Position numbers and translations under genes: made by a program. Under the pieces are notes generated by a model that saw only the letters and a list, made by a program, of their open reading frames with translations, made no database searches and was not told where the DNA came from. From Catellatospora bangladeshensis (GTDB lineage Bacteria > Actinomycetota > Actinomycetes > Mycobacteriales > Micromonosporaceae): a DNA stretch of 64,000 bases. This document shows positions 45,204 to 59,548 of the stretch, piece by piece. The stretch lies in the NCBI RefSeq assembly GCF_016862575.1, contig NZ_BONF01000005.1, positions 124,001-188,000 of the forward strand. Reading direction: 5' to 3'. How positions within the stretch are numbered: the stretch's first letter is position 1; every line of letters starts with the position of its first letter.

Positions 45204-45575
45204 TCAGTCGACCGTCGGCGGGAAGTCCTGCGGGCCGAAGCGCACACCGCGCAGGAACAGGAACACGACCAACGCGAGCAGGCTCGCCCCGGCCAGCGCG
45301 ATGCCCAGCCAGGCCAGCCGTTCGGCCCAGCGCACCCGCCCGGCGCCGGTGCGCCAGCCCTCCCCGGTGCGCAGCTCCGCGCGGGCCTGCCGGGCCAGCG
45401 CGAGCGCCACCGTGGCGGGCACGATGCCGCCGACGGCCAGGCCGGTGACGGCGGCCAGCAGGCCGAGCCCGAACGCGGCGGTGGCCTTCGTGTCGGCGAC
45501 CGGGTCGGGATCGGCGGGATCGCGGGCGGCGAAACCGGCCGGGCCGCCCGCGGACAGAAAAACGGCGTCCCCCAT
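45204..45575 (-). CDS. Small membrane protein of unknown function
   Basis: The 123-residue protein has two or three hydrophobic segments (about 33-58 and 88-112) with Q-A-R-A-E-L-R-T-G-E-G-W between them, which loosely resembles the DUF4190 group. The only reasonable start is the ATG at 45575, which lies inside the 3' arm of the rpoC terminator hairpin. Expression therefore depends on read-through, or on initiation within that structure. Confidence 0.65.
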   Translation of the reverse strand: MGDAVFLSAGGPAGFAARDPADPDPVADTKATAAFGLGLLAAVTGLAVGGIVPATVALALARQARAELRTGEGWRTGAGRVRWAERLAWLGIALAGASLLALVVFLFLRGVRFGPQDFPPTVD

Positions 45576-45604
45576 GCCGTGTAAACGACATGGGGGACGC
45601 CACG
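45555..45604 (-). terminator. Intrinsic terminator of rpoBC, containing the next gene's start codon
   Basis: On the minus strand a perfect 13-base stem (GGCGTCCCCCATG and complement; 45589-45601 with 45564-45576) closes a 12-base loop and is followed by GTTTTTCTG. It starts 16 bases past the rpoC stop. The ATG at 45575-45573 of the following gene is in the 3' arm. Confidence 0.85.
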
Positions 45605-45616
45605 TTCTACGAACGG

Positions 45617-49507
<3,891 letters not shown>

Positions 49508-49601
49508 GTTGTATGTCCCTCTTTGCTCGTGTCTTCATCAGTGTCAGTTGATGGCGGAGGCGTCCTCCACACGCCGGAGCGCGCGGAGGACGCCTTTTAC
49601 A

Positions 49602-53033
<3,432 letters not shown>

Positions 53034-53167
53034 GATACGTCCTTCCGAGGACCGGTGGTGCAACGGCCGTTACGCGAGCAACCCGACAGCCCCTGGTCCA
53101 GATCCGATCGTCACAGACAATCCGGCAATCCGGGCAGGGGAAAAGTCGAAGGGCAGCGCAAACTAGC

Positions 53168-53196
53168 AGTGTAGCCGAAGCACAGACCGCTGTCGA
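53168..53196 (-). promoter_or_regulatory. Promoter of rpoBC
   Basis: TCGACA (53191-53196) and TACACT (53168-53173) are 17 bases apart on the minus strand. The predicted leader is about 130 bases. With the terminator after rplL this suggests that rpoBC has its own transcript in addition to read-through from rplJL. Confidence 0.6.
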
Positions 53197-53402
53197 GCAC
53201 CCACGGCAGGCTTTCGCAGAACGTGCTCCAGGACACCTTCAGATCGGTGTCCGCCACGCTCCGCATCCTGTCCGCTACTAACTCGGAAGGTCGTACTGAA
53301 GAAAGACTGCCTGGAGTCGCCCTTTCCGTCAAGACCCGGCGACGGGTTCCAGTGTCCGGTACTGCGTCAAGTTGGTCTCAACGCGAGTTTGTCCTGCATA
53401 CG

Positions 53403-53439
53403 CGAAGGGTGGGCTCCCTGTCGGGAAACCCACCCTTCG
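53403..53439 (-). terminator. Hairpin after rplL
   Basis: CGAAGGGTGGG pairs perfectly with CCCACCCTTCG around a 15-base centre, 45 bases past the rplL stop. Partial termination here would lower rpoBC relative to L7/L12, as in other bacteria. Confidence 0.65.
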
Positions 53440-53484
53440 ACCGTGGTCACCGCACCGGCGCGGCGGCCGGGCGGTGACCGGAGA

Positions 53485-53868
53485 TCACTTGAGGGTGACC
53501 TTGGCGCCCTCGGCCTCGAGCTTGGCCTTGGCCTTCTCGGCGGTCTCCTTGTTGGCCTTCTCCAGGATCGCCTTCGGCGCGGCCTCGACCACGTCCTTGG
53601 CCTCCTTCAGGCCCAGGCCGGTCAGCTCACGCACGACCTTGATGACCTGGATCTTCTTGCCACCGTCGGACTCGAGGACGACGTCGAACTCGTCCTTCTC
53701 CTCCGGCGCCTCGGCGGCGGCGGCCGGGCCGGCCGGGCCCGCGACGGCGACCGGCGCGGCGGCCTTCACGTCGAACGTGCTCTCGAACTCCTTGACGAAC
53801 TCGGAGAGCTCGATCAGGGTCATCTCCTTGAAAGCGTCAAGGAGCTCAGTGGTGCTCAGCTTCGCCAT
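53485..53868 (-). CDS. rplL: 50S ribosomal protein L7/L12
   Basis: L7/L12 forms the flexible stalk that recruits translation factors. The 127-residue acidic protein has the dimerisation domain (residues 1-35), an Ala/Pro-rich hinge and the conserved C-terminal [20 protein letters not shown]. It follows rplJ after 82 bases. Confidence 0.98.
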   Translation of the reverse strand: MAKLSTTELLDAFKEMTLIELSEFVKEFESTFDVKAAAPVAVAGPAGPAAAAEAPEEKDEFDVVLESDGGKKIQVIKVVRELTGLGLKEAKDVVEAAPKAILEKANKETAEKAKAKLEAEGAKVTLK

Positions 53869-53950
53869 GTCAGGCGTCCTTTCTTACTGGGTCTACACGC
53901 CGCGGCAGGTAACCGCGAGCAGATGGGGCTGCGGATGACGTCGACGCCCG

Positions 53951-54487
53951 TCAGGCGTCGGCGCCCTCCTTCTCGCGCTTGTCCTGCAGAGCGGCGGCCG
54001 TGCGGACGGCCTTGGCCAGCGGGGCCTGGAAGAGCGCCGCGGCGTTGCTCATGCTCGCCTTCATCGCGCCGGCCAGCTTGGCCAGCAGCACCTCGCGGGA
54101 CTCGAGGTCGGCAAGCTTGGCGACGTCAGCCGCCGTGATCGCCTTGCCCTCGAAGACACCGCCCTTGATGACGAGCAGCGGGTTCGCCTTCGCGAACTCC
54201 TTCAGGCCCTTCGCGGCCTCGACGACATCGCCGGAGACGAAGGCGAGCGCGGTAGGACCGGTGAACAGAGCGTCGAGACCGGTCAGACCGGCGTCGGTCG
54301 CGGCGCGCTTGGCAAGCGTGTTCTTGGCGACGGTGTACTCGGCACCGCCCATGGAACGACGCAGGTCAGTGAGCTGCTTCACGGTGAGACCGCGGTACTC
54401 GGTGAGCACCACGGCGCCCGAGTTCTGGAAGCGCTCCTTGAGCTCCGCGACAGTGCCGGCCTTGTCGGCACGGATCTTGTCCGCCAT
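53951..54487 (-). CDS. rplJ: 50S ribosomal protein L10
   Basis: L10 anchors the L7/L12 stalk. The 178-residue protein starts [10 protein letters not shown] and has [11 protein letters not shown] and the C-terminal helix that binds L12 dimers. The ATG at 54487 follows GAGGAGGGGAC, which decides the start. The leader contains a terminator-like hairpin, as in L10 leaders of many bacteria. Confidence 0.97.
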   Translation of the reverse strand: MADKIRADKAGTVAELKERFQNSGAVVLTEYRGLTVKQLTDLRRSMGGAEYTVAKNTLAKRAATDAGLTGLDALFTGPTALAFVSGDVVEAAKGLKEFAKANPLLVIKGGVFEGKAITAADVAKLADLESREVLLAKLAGAMKASMSNAAALFQAPLAKAVRTAAALQDKREKEGADA

Positions 54488-54550
54488 GTCCCCTCCTCTC
54501 TCGTACTCCAGGCTGGTCTCGCCGGACCCGGAACCAGACGACGGGAGGGA

Positions 54551-54583
54551 AACGAAAACGCCCCGGCGCAGGGCGCACGGGGC
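54551..54583 (-). promoter_or_regulatory. L10 leader attenuator
   Basis: On the minus strand GCCCCG (54583-54578) pairs with CGGGGC (54565-54560), with an extra inner stem, and is followed by GTTTTCGTTT. The result is a factor-independent terminator about 65 bases before rplJ. L10(L12)4 binding to an upstream leader fold, as in the known L10 leader, could favour it; the binding site itself was not resolved. Confidence 0.6.
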
Positions 54584-54797
54584 TTCACACCGCGGCGCGG
54601 GGCCGCTCGAAAGGCTCACCGTTCTTCCCTGCGCGGGCCGCCCGTGTCCCGCTCGTTGCCGAGCGACGGGGCCTTCGATCGTGCTCCGGAGTGCTCCGGA
54701 TCAGATGACCAGCGGTCTTTGGGTGGAACTGTTGGCGGTAACGATACGTGACCTGCTCCGCCCCGCCAAATCCGGGGGGTGTGAGTCACGTCCCGGG

Positions 54798-54864
54798 CAT
54801 GATCGCGGTCTCGTGTCAGAAAGTGCGGCTGGACCACACCTTCTGACACGAACCACCGATCATG
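54798..54864. repeat. Family C palindromic repeat between rplA and rplJ
   Basis: CATGATCG at the left pairs with CGATCATG at the right, TCGTGTCAGAA pairs with TTCTGACACGA, and the unpaired centre is AAGTGCGGCTGGACCACA. It resembles the copies at 44304-44581 and 63643 in both arms and centre. It lies between the rplA terminator and the rplJ leader. Confidence 0.85.
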
Positions 54865-54888
54865 ACGGGGGTACGGCCCGGGAAAGCG

Positions 54889-54924
54889 GAAAGGCGCCGC
54901 CCGCGGGTGCGGGTGGCGCCTTTC
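54889..54924 (-). terminator. Terminator after rplA
   Basis: AAAGGCGCC (54890-54898) pairs with GGCGCCTTT (54915-54923) around a GC-rich centre that can also pair. On the minus strand the hairpin ends in CCTTTCCGC, a weak T tract. It lies 20 bases past the rplA stop. Confidence 0.7.
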
Positions 54925-54943
54925 GCGTGGACGGGGAGGCGGA

Positions 54944-55654
54944 TCAGGCCTCTTCGCCCTGCAGGTTGCGCGTCACGTTCGGGTCGACCGGGATGCCGGG
55001 GCCCATGGTGGTGGTGACGAACACCTTCTTGAGGTACTTGCCCTTGGACGCCGACGGCTTCGACCGCAGGACCTCCTCCAGCACCGCGGCGTAGTTGTCC
55101 ACCAGCTGCTCAGCGGTGAACGAGGCCTTGCCGATGATCAGGTGCAGGTTCGAGTGCTTGTCCACCCGGAAGGTGATCTTGCCGCCCTTGATGTCCGACA
55201 CCGCCTTGGCGATGTCCATGGTCACCGTGCCGGTCTTCGGGTTCGGCATGAGGCCGCGCGGGCCCAGGATCCGCGCGATCCGGCCGATCTTGGCCATCTG
55301 GTCCGGCGTCGCGATCGCGGCGTCGAAGTCCAGCCAGCCCTCCTGAATACGGGCCACCAGCTCGTCGGTCCCGACGGCGTCGGCGCCGGCGGCGGTCGCC
55401 TCGGCGGCCTTCTCGCCGGAGGCGAAGACGATGACGCGGGCGGTCTTACCGGTGCCGTGCGGCAGGTTGACCACGCCGCGGACCATCTGGTCCGCCTTGC
55501 GGGGGTCGACGCCGAGGCGCATCGCGACCTCGACCGTGGCGTCGAACTTGACCTTGGTGGTGTCCTTGGCCAGCTTGATGGCCTCGACCGGGGTGTACAG
55601 CTTGTTCCGGTCGACCTGCTCAGCGGCCTTGTTGTAGCTCTTGCCGTGCTTCAT
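54944..55654 (-). CDS. rplA: 50S ribosomal protein L1
   Basis: L1 forms the mobile stalk that releases deacylated tRNA and often represses its own operon. The 236-residue protein has the conserved [17 protein letters not shown] and G-P-G-I-P-V-D-P. The ATG at 55654 follows AGGAGA by eight bases; a TTG two codons earlier is less likely. It follows rplK after 92 bases. Confidence 0.97.
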   Translation of the reverse strand: MKHGKSYNKAAEQVDRNKLYTPVEAIKLAKDTTKVKFDATVEVAMRLGVDPRKADQMVRGVVNLPHGTGKTARVIVFASGEKAAEATAAGADAVGTDELVARIQEGWLDFDAAIATPDQMAKIGRIARILGPRGLMPNPKTGTVTMDIAKAVSDIKGGKITFRVDKHSNLHLIIGKASFTAEQLVDNYAAVLEEVLRSKPSASKGKYLKKVFVTTTMGPGIPVDPNVTRNLQGEEA

Positions 55655-55746
55655 TCTCAAGATCTCCTGTGGTTGTGTCGAGCCCCGTCCGGGGCCCTCC
55701 CACGACGTTCGGGGTCACCGTCTGCGGCGGGCGCCGCGAGCGGCGT

Positions 55747-56178
55747 TCAGTCCTTGACGGTGATGCCCATCGACCGGGCGGTGCCGGCGATGATGCGCTC
55801 GGCCATGTCCAGGTCGTTGGCGTTCAGGTCGGACATCTTCTTCTCGGCGATCTCGCGCACCTGGGCGCGGGTCACCGAACCGACCTTGGTGGTGTGCGGC
55901 GTGCCGGAGCCCTTGGCCACACCGGCCGCCTTGATGAGCAGGCGCGCGGCCGGCGGCGTCTTCAGCACGAACGTGAACGAACGGTCCTCGTACACGCTGA
56001 TCTGGGCCGGGATGATGTCGCCACGCGACGACTCGGTCTGGGCGTTGTACGCCTTGCAGAACTCCATGATGTTCACGCCGTGCTGACCCAGCGCCGGGCC
56101 GACCGGCGGAGCCGGGGTGGCCTGGCCGGCCTTGAGCTGCAGCGTGAACGTCTTGACGAGTTTCTTCTTCGGAGGCAT
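55747..56178 (-). CDS. rplK: 50S ribosomal protein L11
   Basis: L11 forms the base of the factor-binding stalk; it is needed for RelA activation and is the thiostrepton target region. The 143-residue protein has the N-terminal proline-rich helix [15 protein letters not shown] and the RNA-binding C-terminal domain. It shows no unusual changes. Confidence 0.97.
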   Translation of the reverse strand: MPPKKKLVKTFTLQLKAGQATPAPPVGPALGQHGVNIMEFCKAYNAQTESSRGDIIPAQISVYEDRSFTFVLKTPPAARLLIKAAGVAKGSGTPHTTKVGSVTRAQVREIAEKKMSDLNANDLDMAERIIAGTARSMGITVKD

Positions 56179-56365
56179 GTCTACTTCCTGGGACTTGTCG
56201 ACCCGCCGGATCGGCGGATCGCGGGTGGTTTACACCGGACCGGCCGGTGCGTTGAGCGCGCACGGTCAGCGCGCGGCACAGGCCGGACGTTCTAGGTTAG
56301 CGCATACTCGCGGGCGCCGATCCGGCGAGGTCGCCCCTACCGGGCCGGACGTGACCGAGACGACT

Positions 56366-56395
56366 CGCGGCGGGCACCCGGAGGCACCCGCCGCG
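56366..56395 (-). terminator. Hairpin after nusG
   Basis: CGCGGCGGG pairs with CCCGCCGCG around a 12-base centre that can pair further, about 22 bases past the nusG stop. No T tract follows. It probably separates secE-nusG from rplK-rplA. Confidence 0.6.
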
Positions 56396-56416
56396 ACATC
56401 ACGTCCGCCTGACAGC

Positions 56417-57121
56417 TCAGATCTTGGCGACCTGGTTGAAGTTCAGCTCGACCGGGGTCTCCCGACCGAAGATCGACACCAGGACCTTGAGCTTCTGCTG
56501 GTCGGCGTTGATCTCGGAGATGGTGGCCGGCAGCGAGGCGAAGGCGCCGTCGGTCACCGTGACCGAGTCGCCGACCTCGAAGTCCAGCACCCTGACCTCG
56601 GCCTTGGCCTTCTTCGCCGGCCCGCCCGGCTGCTCGACCGCGGGCAGCAACCACTTGAGCACCTCGTCGAGGCTCAGCGGCGCCGGGCGGTCGGCACGGT
56701 CGGTGGCACCCACGAACCCGGTCACGCCCGGCGTGTTGCGCACGCAGGAGTAGGACTCCGGCGTCAGGTCCATGCGGACCAGCAGGTAGCCGGGGAAGAC
56801 CTTGCTCTGCACCTGGGTGCGCTTGCCGTTCTTGACCTCGACCTCTTCGCGGGTCGGCACCTCGACCTGGAAGATGTACTCCTCCATGTCGAGGCTCGTG
56901 ATCCGGGTCTCGAGGTTGGTCTTGACCTTGTTCTCGTAACCGGCGTACGAGTGCACCACGTACCAGTCGCCGGGCGCGAAGCGCAGCTTCTGCCGCAGCT
57001 CCGCCGCCGGGTCGAACTCGTCGTCAGCGGGCTCCGTCACGAGGGTGGGCTCCTCGGACACCGCGACCGCGGAGGTCAGCTCGGTGTCGTCCGTGTGGGC
57101 CGTCTCGTCGTACTCAGGCAC
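56417..57121 (-). CDS. nusG: Transcription termination/antitermination factor NusG
   Basis: NusG binds RNA polymerase and links it to Rho or the ribosome. The 234-residue protein has an acidic N-terminal extension of about 50 residues, the NGN domain ([14 protein letters not shown]) and a C-terminal KOW domain ([13 protein letters not shown]). The extension is common in actinobacteria. It follows secE after 25 bases. Confidence 0.97.
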   Translation of the reverse strand: MPEYDETAHTDDTELTSAVAVSEEPTLVTEPADDEFDPAAELRQKLRFAPGDWYVVHSYAGYENKVKTNLETRITSLDMEEYIFQVEVPTREEVEVKNGKRTQVQSKVFPGYLLVRMDLTPESYSCVRNTPGVTGFVGATDRADRPAPLSLDEVLKWLLPAVEQPGGPAKKAKAEVRVLDFEVGDSVTVTDGAFASLPATISEINADQQKLKVLVSIFGRETPVELNFNQVAKI

Positions 57122-57146
57122 GTAGCTCGCTCACTTCCCTAGGTAT

Positions 57147-57539
57147 TTACTTCGGCTCACCGAAGACGAACAGCACACCCTTGGCGTAGAGGTAGTCGAG
57201 CCCCACCACGATCGCCATGATGGCCGAGACGAACACCAGCACGACGGCGGTGTAGGTCAGCAGCTCATTACGGGTCGGCCAGATGACCTTACGCAGCTCG
57301 GCGACGACCTCGCGGACAAAACGTCCGATCCTGCCGAAGAAGCCGACCTTCTCGGACTTCTCCGCGCTCTTGACCGCGCGCGAGTCCTTGCCATCCGTCA
57401 CCTTGCGCGACTTGGTCGCGGTGCCCCGGCCGCCGGAGACGGTCTCGTCGTCCTGGGCGTCATCGTCGACAGCGTCGTCGAACACGTCGTCAACGTGCTC
57501 GGCCGCGGCGTCCTCGCCACGTCGGTTGCTCTCGGCCAC
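57147..57539 (-). CDS. secE: Protein translocase subunit SecE
   Basis: SecE clamps the SecY channel. The 130-residue protein has a long charged N-terminal region (Asp/Glu-rich to residue 35), then V-R-E-V-V-A-E-L-R-K-V-I-W-P-T-R-N-E, the conserved amphipathic helix, and one membrane helix (about 95-118). It lies between tRNA-Trp and nusG, the usual order. Confidence 0.96.
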   Translation of the reverse strand: MAESNRRGEDAAAEHVDDVFDDAVDDDAQDDETVSGGRGTATKSRKVTDGKDSRAVKSAEKSEKVGFFGRIGRFVREVVAELRKVIWPTRNELLTYTAVVLVFVSAIMAIVVGLDYLYAKGVLFVFGEPK

Positions 57540-57757
57540 TTCGCCCTACTTCCATCTCGCGGGGTGGTGTCGGAACCGTGAAGGGACACGGTCCCGTGTG
57601 CCCCCGCAGAGTCCGCGAGGTGCACCTGTTCTGGCCCGCCCCCTGTGGGGCCGATGCGGGCCATACGACCATGGTCCGCGGCCGGCGGTCGTCGCGGAGG
57701 ACAACCGGTGAGCCGTTCCACCAGGATCGCCCACCGCGGGCCGGCAGGCCAAAGCCG

Positions 57758-57830
57758 CAGGGGCGACAGGACTCGAACCTGCAACCTGCGGTTTTGGAGA
57801 CCGCTGCGCTGCCAATTGCGCCACACCCCT
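57758..57830 (-). tRNA. trpT: tRNA-Trp (CCA)
   Basis: The minus strand folds into a cloverleaf with acceptor AGGGGTG / CGCCCCT, anticodon stem CGGTC / GACCG-type around loop T-CCA-A (anticodon CCA), and T-arm GGTTCGAGTCC. No CCA end is encoded. Its position before secE matches other actinobacteria. Confidence 0.95.
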
Positions 57831-57981
57831 GTGCGGGAAAACTCGCCCCTCCGATGGCCGAGAGCCACCGGCGGAGGTCATTAACCCCACGGCCGACCAG
57901 TGTACGGGTAGATGGGCGGGTGGGCCAACTGGCTCTCCCTATTTTCTCTCGCCACCGGCCGGCCGTCGCCGGAATCGGCCG

Positions 57982-58401
57982 TCAAATCTGCTTGATCATG
58001 GCTCTGGCCTGCGCCAACACCTTCTCGCCCGCACAGATCGCGGTGAGGTCGAAGGTGACCAGACCGTCCTCCGACACGCTCTTCACCACCGCGGTGAACT
58101 CCACCTCGGTGCCCTCGTCGGTGTCCGGCACCGGCACCGGGCGGGTGAACCGCGCCTGGATGTCCAGCACCGCGTCGGCCGATCCGGCCCAGCCCGTGGC
58201 CGCCCGGCCCGCCAGCGCCATGGTGTACATCCCGTGCGCGATCACCCCCGGCAGCCCGACGCCGACGGCGGTGCGCTCGCTCCAGTGGATGGGATTGAAG
58301 TCACCCGAGGCCCCCGCATAGCGGATCAGGTCCGCCCGGGTCACCCGGAACGTCTGCAGCGGCAGCTGCTGGCCCTTCTCGAACGCCAACTCACTCACCA
58401 T
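57982..58401 (-). CDS. hadB: (3R)-hydroxyacyl-ACP dehydratase, MaoC family, HadB-like
   Basis: The 139-residue hot-dog protein has the hydratase motif G-D-F-N-P-I-H-W, with catalytic Asp and His, and G-V-I-A-H-G-M-Y-T-M. In mycobacteria HadB pairs with HadA or HadC in fatty-acid elongation (FAS-II). There is no hadC here, and the exact substrate in this organism is not known. It overlaps the hadA-like gene by 11 bases. Confidence 0.85.
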   Translation of the reverse strand: MVSELAFEKGQQLPLQTFRVTRADLIRYAGASGDFNPIHWSERTAVGVGLPGVIAHGMYTMALAGRAATGWAGSADAVLDIQARFTRPVPVPDTDEGTEVEFTAVVKSVSEDGLVTFDLTAICAGEKVLAQARAMIKQI

Positions 58402-58840
58402 GCCCTCGGACGACGAGCTTGCACCAGACCGTGACCACCGGCTCGCCGGCCGGGGTGGCCAGCTCCGCGCGCGTGGTGAGGAAGTCGTGCCCGCCCCGCT
58501 GGGTGACGTCGTCGATGCTGCTGACCACGACGAGCTCGTCCCCGGCCACGATCGGGCGGCGGTACGCGAAGCGCTGGTCGCCGTGGACCACCCGGCTGTA
58601 GTCCATGCCCAGCTCGGGGTCCGTGACGATCTGCTCCATCGCGGCGAAGCTCAGGATGATCGGGAAGGTGGGCGGCGCCACCACGTCGCGGTAGCCGGCC
58701 TTCTGCGCGGCCTCCACATCGTGGTACAGGGCGTCCTCCGCGCCGATCGCGGTGGCGAACTCCCTGATCTTCTCGCGCCCCACCTGGTAGGGCTCGGTCG
58801 GCGGATACGTCCGCCCGACGAATGACTGGTCCAACGGCAT
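58391..58840 (-). CDS. hadA: (3R)-hydroxyacyl-ACP dehydratase partner subunit, HadA-like
   Basis: The 149-residue hot-dog protein (F-V-G-R-T-Y-P-P-T-E-P-Y-Q-V-G at the start, V-A-P-P-T-F-P-I-I-L) lacks the Asp/His hydratase motif and so would be the non-catalytic, substrate-binding partner of HadB. ATG at 58840 was preferred to a TTG three codons upstream. It lies just after the rpmG terminator hairpin, so transcription must read through or start nearby. Confidence 0.85.
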   Translation of the reverse strand: MPLDQSFVGRTYPPTEPYQVGREKIREFATAIGAEDALYHDVEAAQKAGYRDVVAPPTFPIILSFAAMEQIVTDPELGMDYSRVVHGDQRFAYRRPIVAGDELVVVSSIDDVTQRGGHDFLTTRAELATPAGEPVVTVWCKLVVRGHGE

Positions 58841-58858
58841 ACCTGGCAACCTATGCCA

Positions 58859-58890
58859 GCAGGGGGCGGCCCTGACGGGCCGCCCCCTGC
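58859..58890 (-). terminator. Hairpin between rpmG and hadA
   Basis: GCAGGGGGCGGCC pairs with GGCCGCCCCCTGC around a six-base loop, 25 bases past the rpmG stop. There is no T tract. It lies 18 bases before the hadA start. Confidence 0.6.
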
Positions 58891-58915
58891 CGGGAACGTC
58901 TGCTGGACCGCTAGG

Positions 58916-59083
58916 TCAGCGGGTCTCGCGGTGCGCGGTGTGCTTGCCGCAGCGCGGGCAGAACTTCTTCAGCTCAATCCGATCCGGGTCGTTACGCCGG
59001 TTCTTCTTGGTGATGTAGTTCCGCTCCTTGCAGTCCACGCACGCCATGGTGATCTTTGGACGTACGTCAGTCGCCTTGGCCAC
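58916..59083 (-). CDS. rpmG: 50S ribosomal protein L33
   Basis: The 55-residue protein reads [14 protein letters not shown] from a GTG at 59083 and has zinc pairs C-V-D-C and C-P-R-C, ending H-R-E-T-R. This is the zinc-binding form; a zinc-free paralogue may exist elsewhere. It has its own promoter and precedes hadA. Confidence 0.95.
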   Translation of the reverse strand: MAKATDVRPKITMACVDCKERNYITKKNRRNDPDRIELKKFCPRCGKHTAHRETR

Positions 59084-59128
59084 GGGAGTGCCTCTTCCTA
59101 GACAAGCTGCTTAAGTTACCGACATGCC

Positions 59129-59158
59129 AGAATAGGCCGCGCCCATCCAGACATGCAA
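59129..59158 (-). promoter_or_regulatory. Promoter of rpmG
   Basis: TTGCAT (59153-59158) and TATTCT (59129-59134) are 18 bases apart on the minus strand. The predicted leader is about 40 bases. Confidence 0.5.
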
Positions 59159-59258
59159 AAGGCCCGCCAGTGGCGATCCTTACACCGTGCGACCAGCCAG
59201 ACAGAGCCGACTCTGGTCTCGCGTTGGACTGGCTGTGCGCCAGTGCATCAACACAGCG

Positions 59259-59331
59259 TAGCGGTGGCCGGATTTGAACCGGCGACACAGCGATTATGAG
59301 CCGCTTGCTCTGCCAACTGAGCTACACCGCT
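59259..59331 (-). tRNA. metT: tRNA-Met (CAT), elongator type
   Basis: The acceptor AGCGGTG pairs with CACCGCT, the D-arm reads AGCTCAGTTGG, the anticodon loop is CT-CAT-AA and the T-arm is GGTTCAAATCC. The first base pair is A-U and the anticodon stem lacks the three G-C pairs of initiators, so it is an elongator. A lysidine-type Ile2 tRNA also has CAT and is not excluded. Confidence 0.9.
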
Positions 59332-59369
59332 GGGCGGCCCTCCCGGTGGATGCACCGGGAGTCCGGTCG

Positions 59370-59442
59370 AGCCCCCTTACGGAATCGAACCGTAGACCTT
59401 CTCCTTACCATGGAGACGCTCTGCCGACTGAGCTAAGGGGGC
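59370..59442 (-). tRNA. thrT: tRNA-Thr (GGT)
   Basis: The acceptor GCCCCCT pairs with AGGGGGC, the anticodon stem TCTCC/GGAGA holds loop AT-GGT-AA, and the T-arm is GGTTCGATTCC. It lies 38 bases upstream of tRNA-Met and may be read with it. Confidence 0.95.
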
Positions 59443-59548
59443 GTGCTCGCTGCCTGGTGGTTTCCCACCTCGCCGCGCGCCTTGGTAAGAGTACACAACA
59501 TCGGCGCTCCCGCGAAATCGGGTTCCCCCGACGCGCCGCGGGGCTTTC

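Noticed and set aside
56179-56365. A promoter for rplK
   Set aside because: TAACCT and similar boxes were found without a matching -35 element; evidence was too weak to list.
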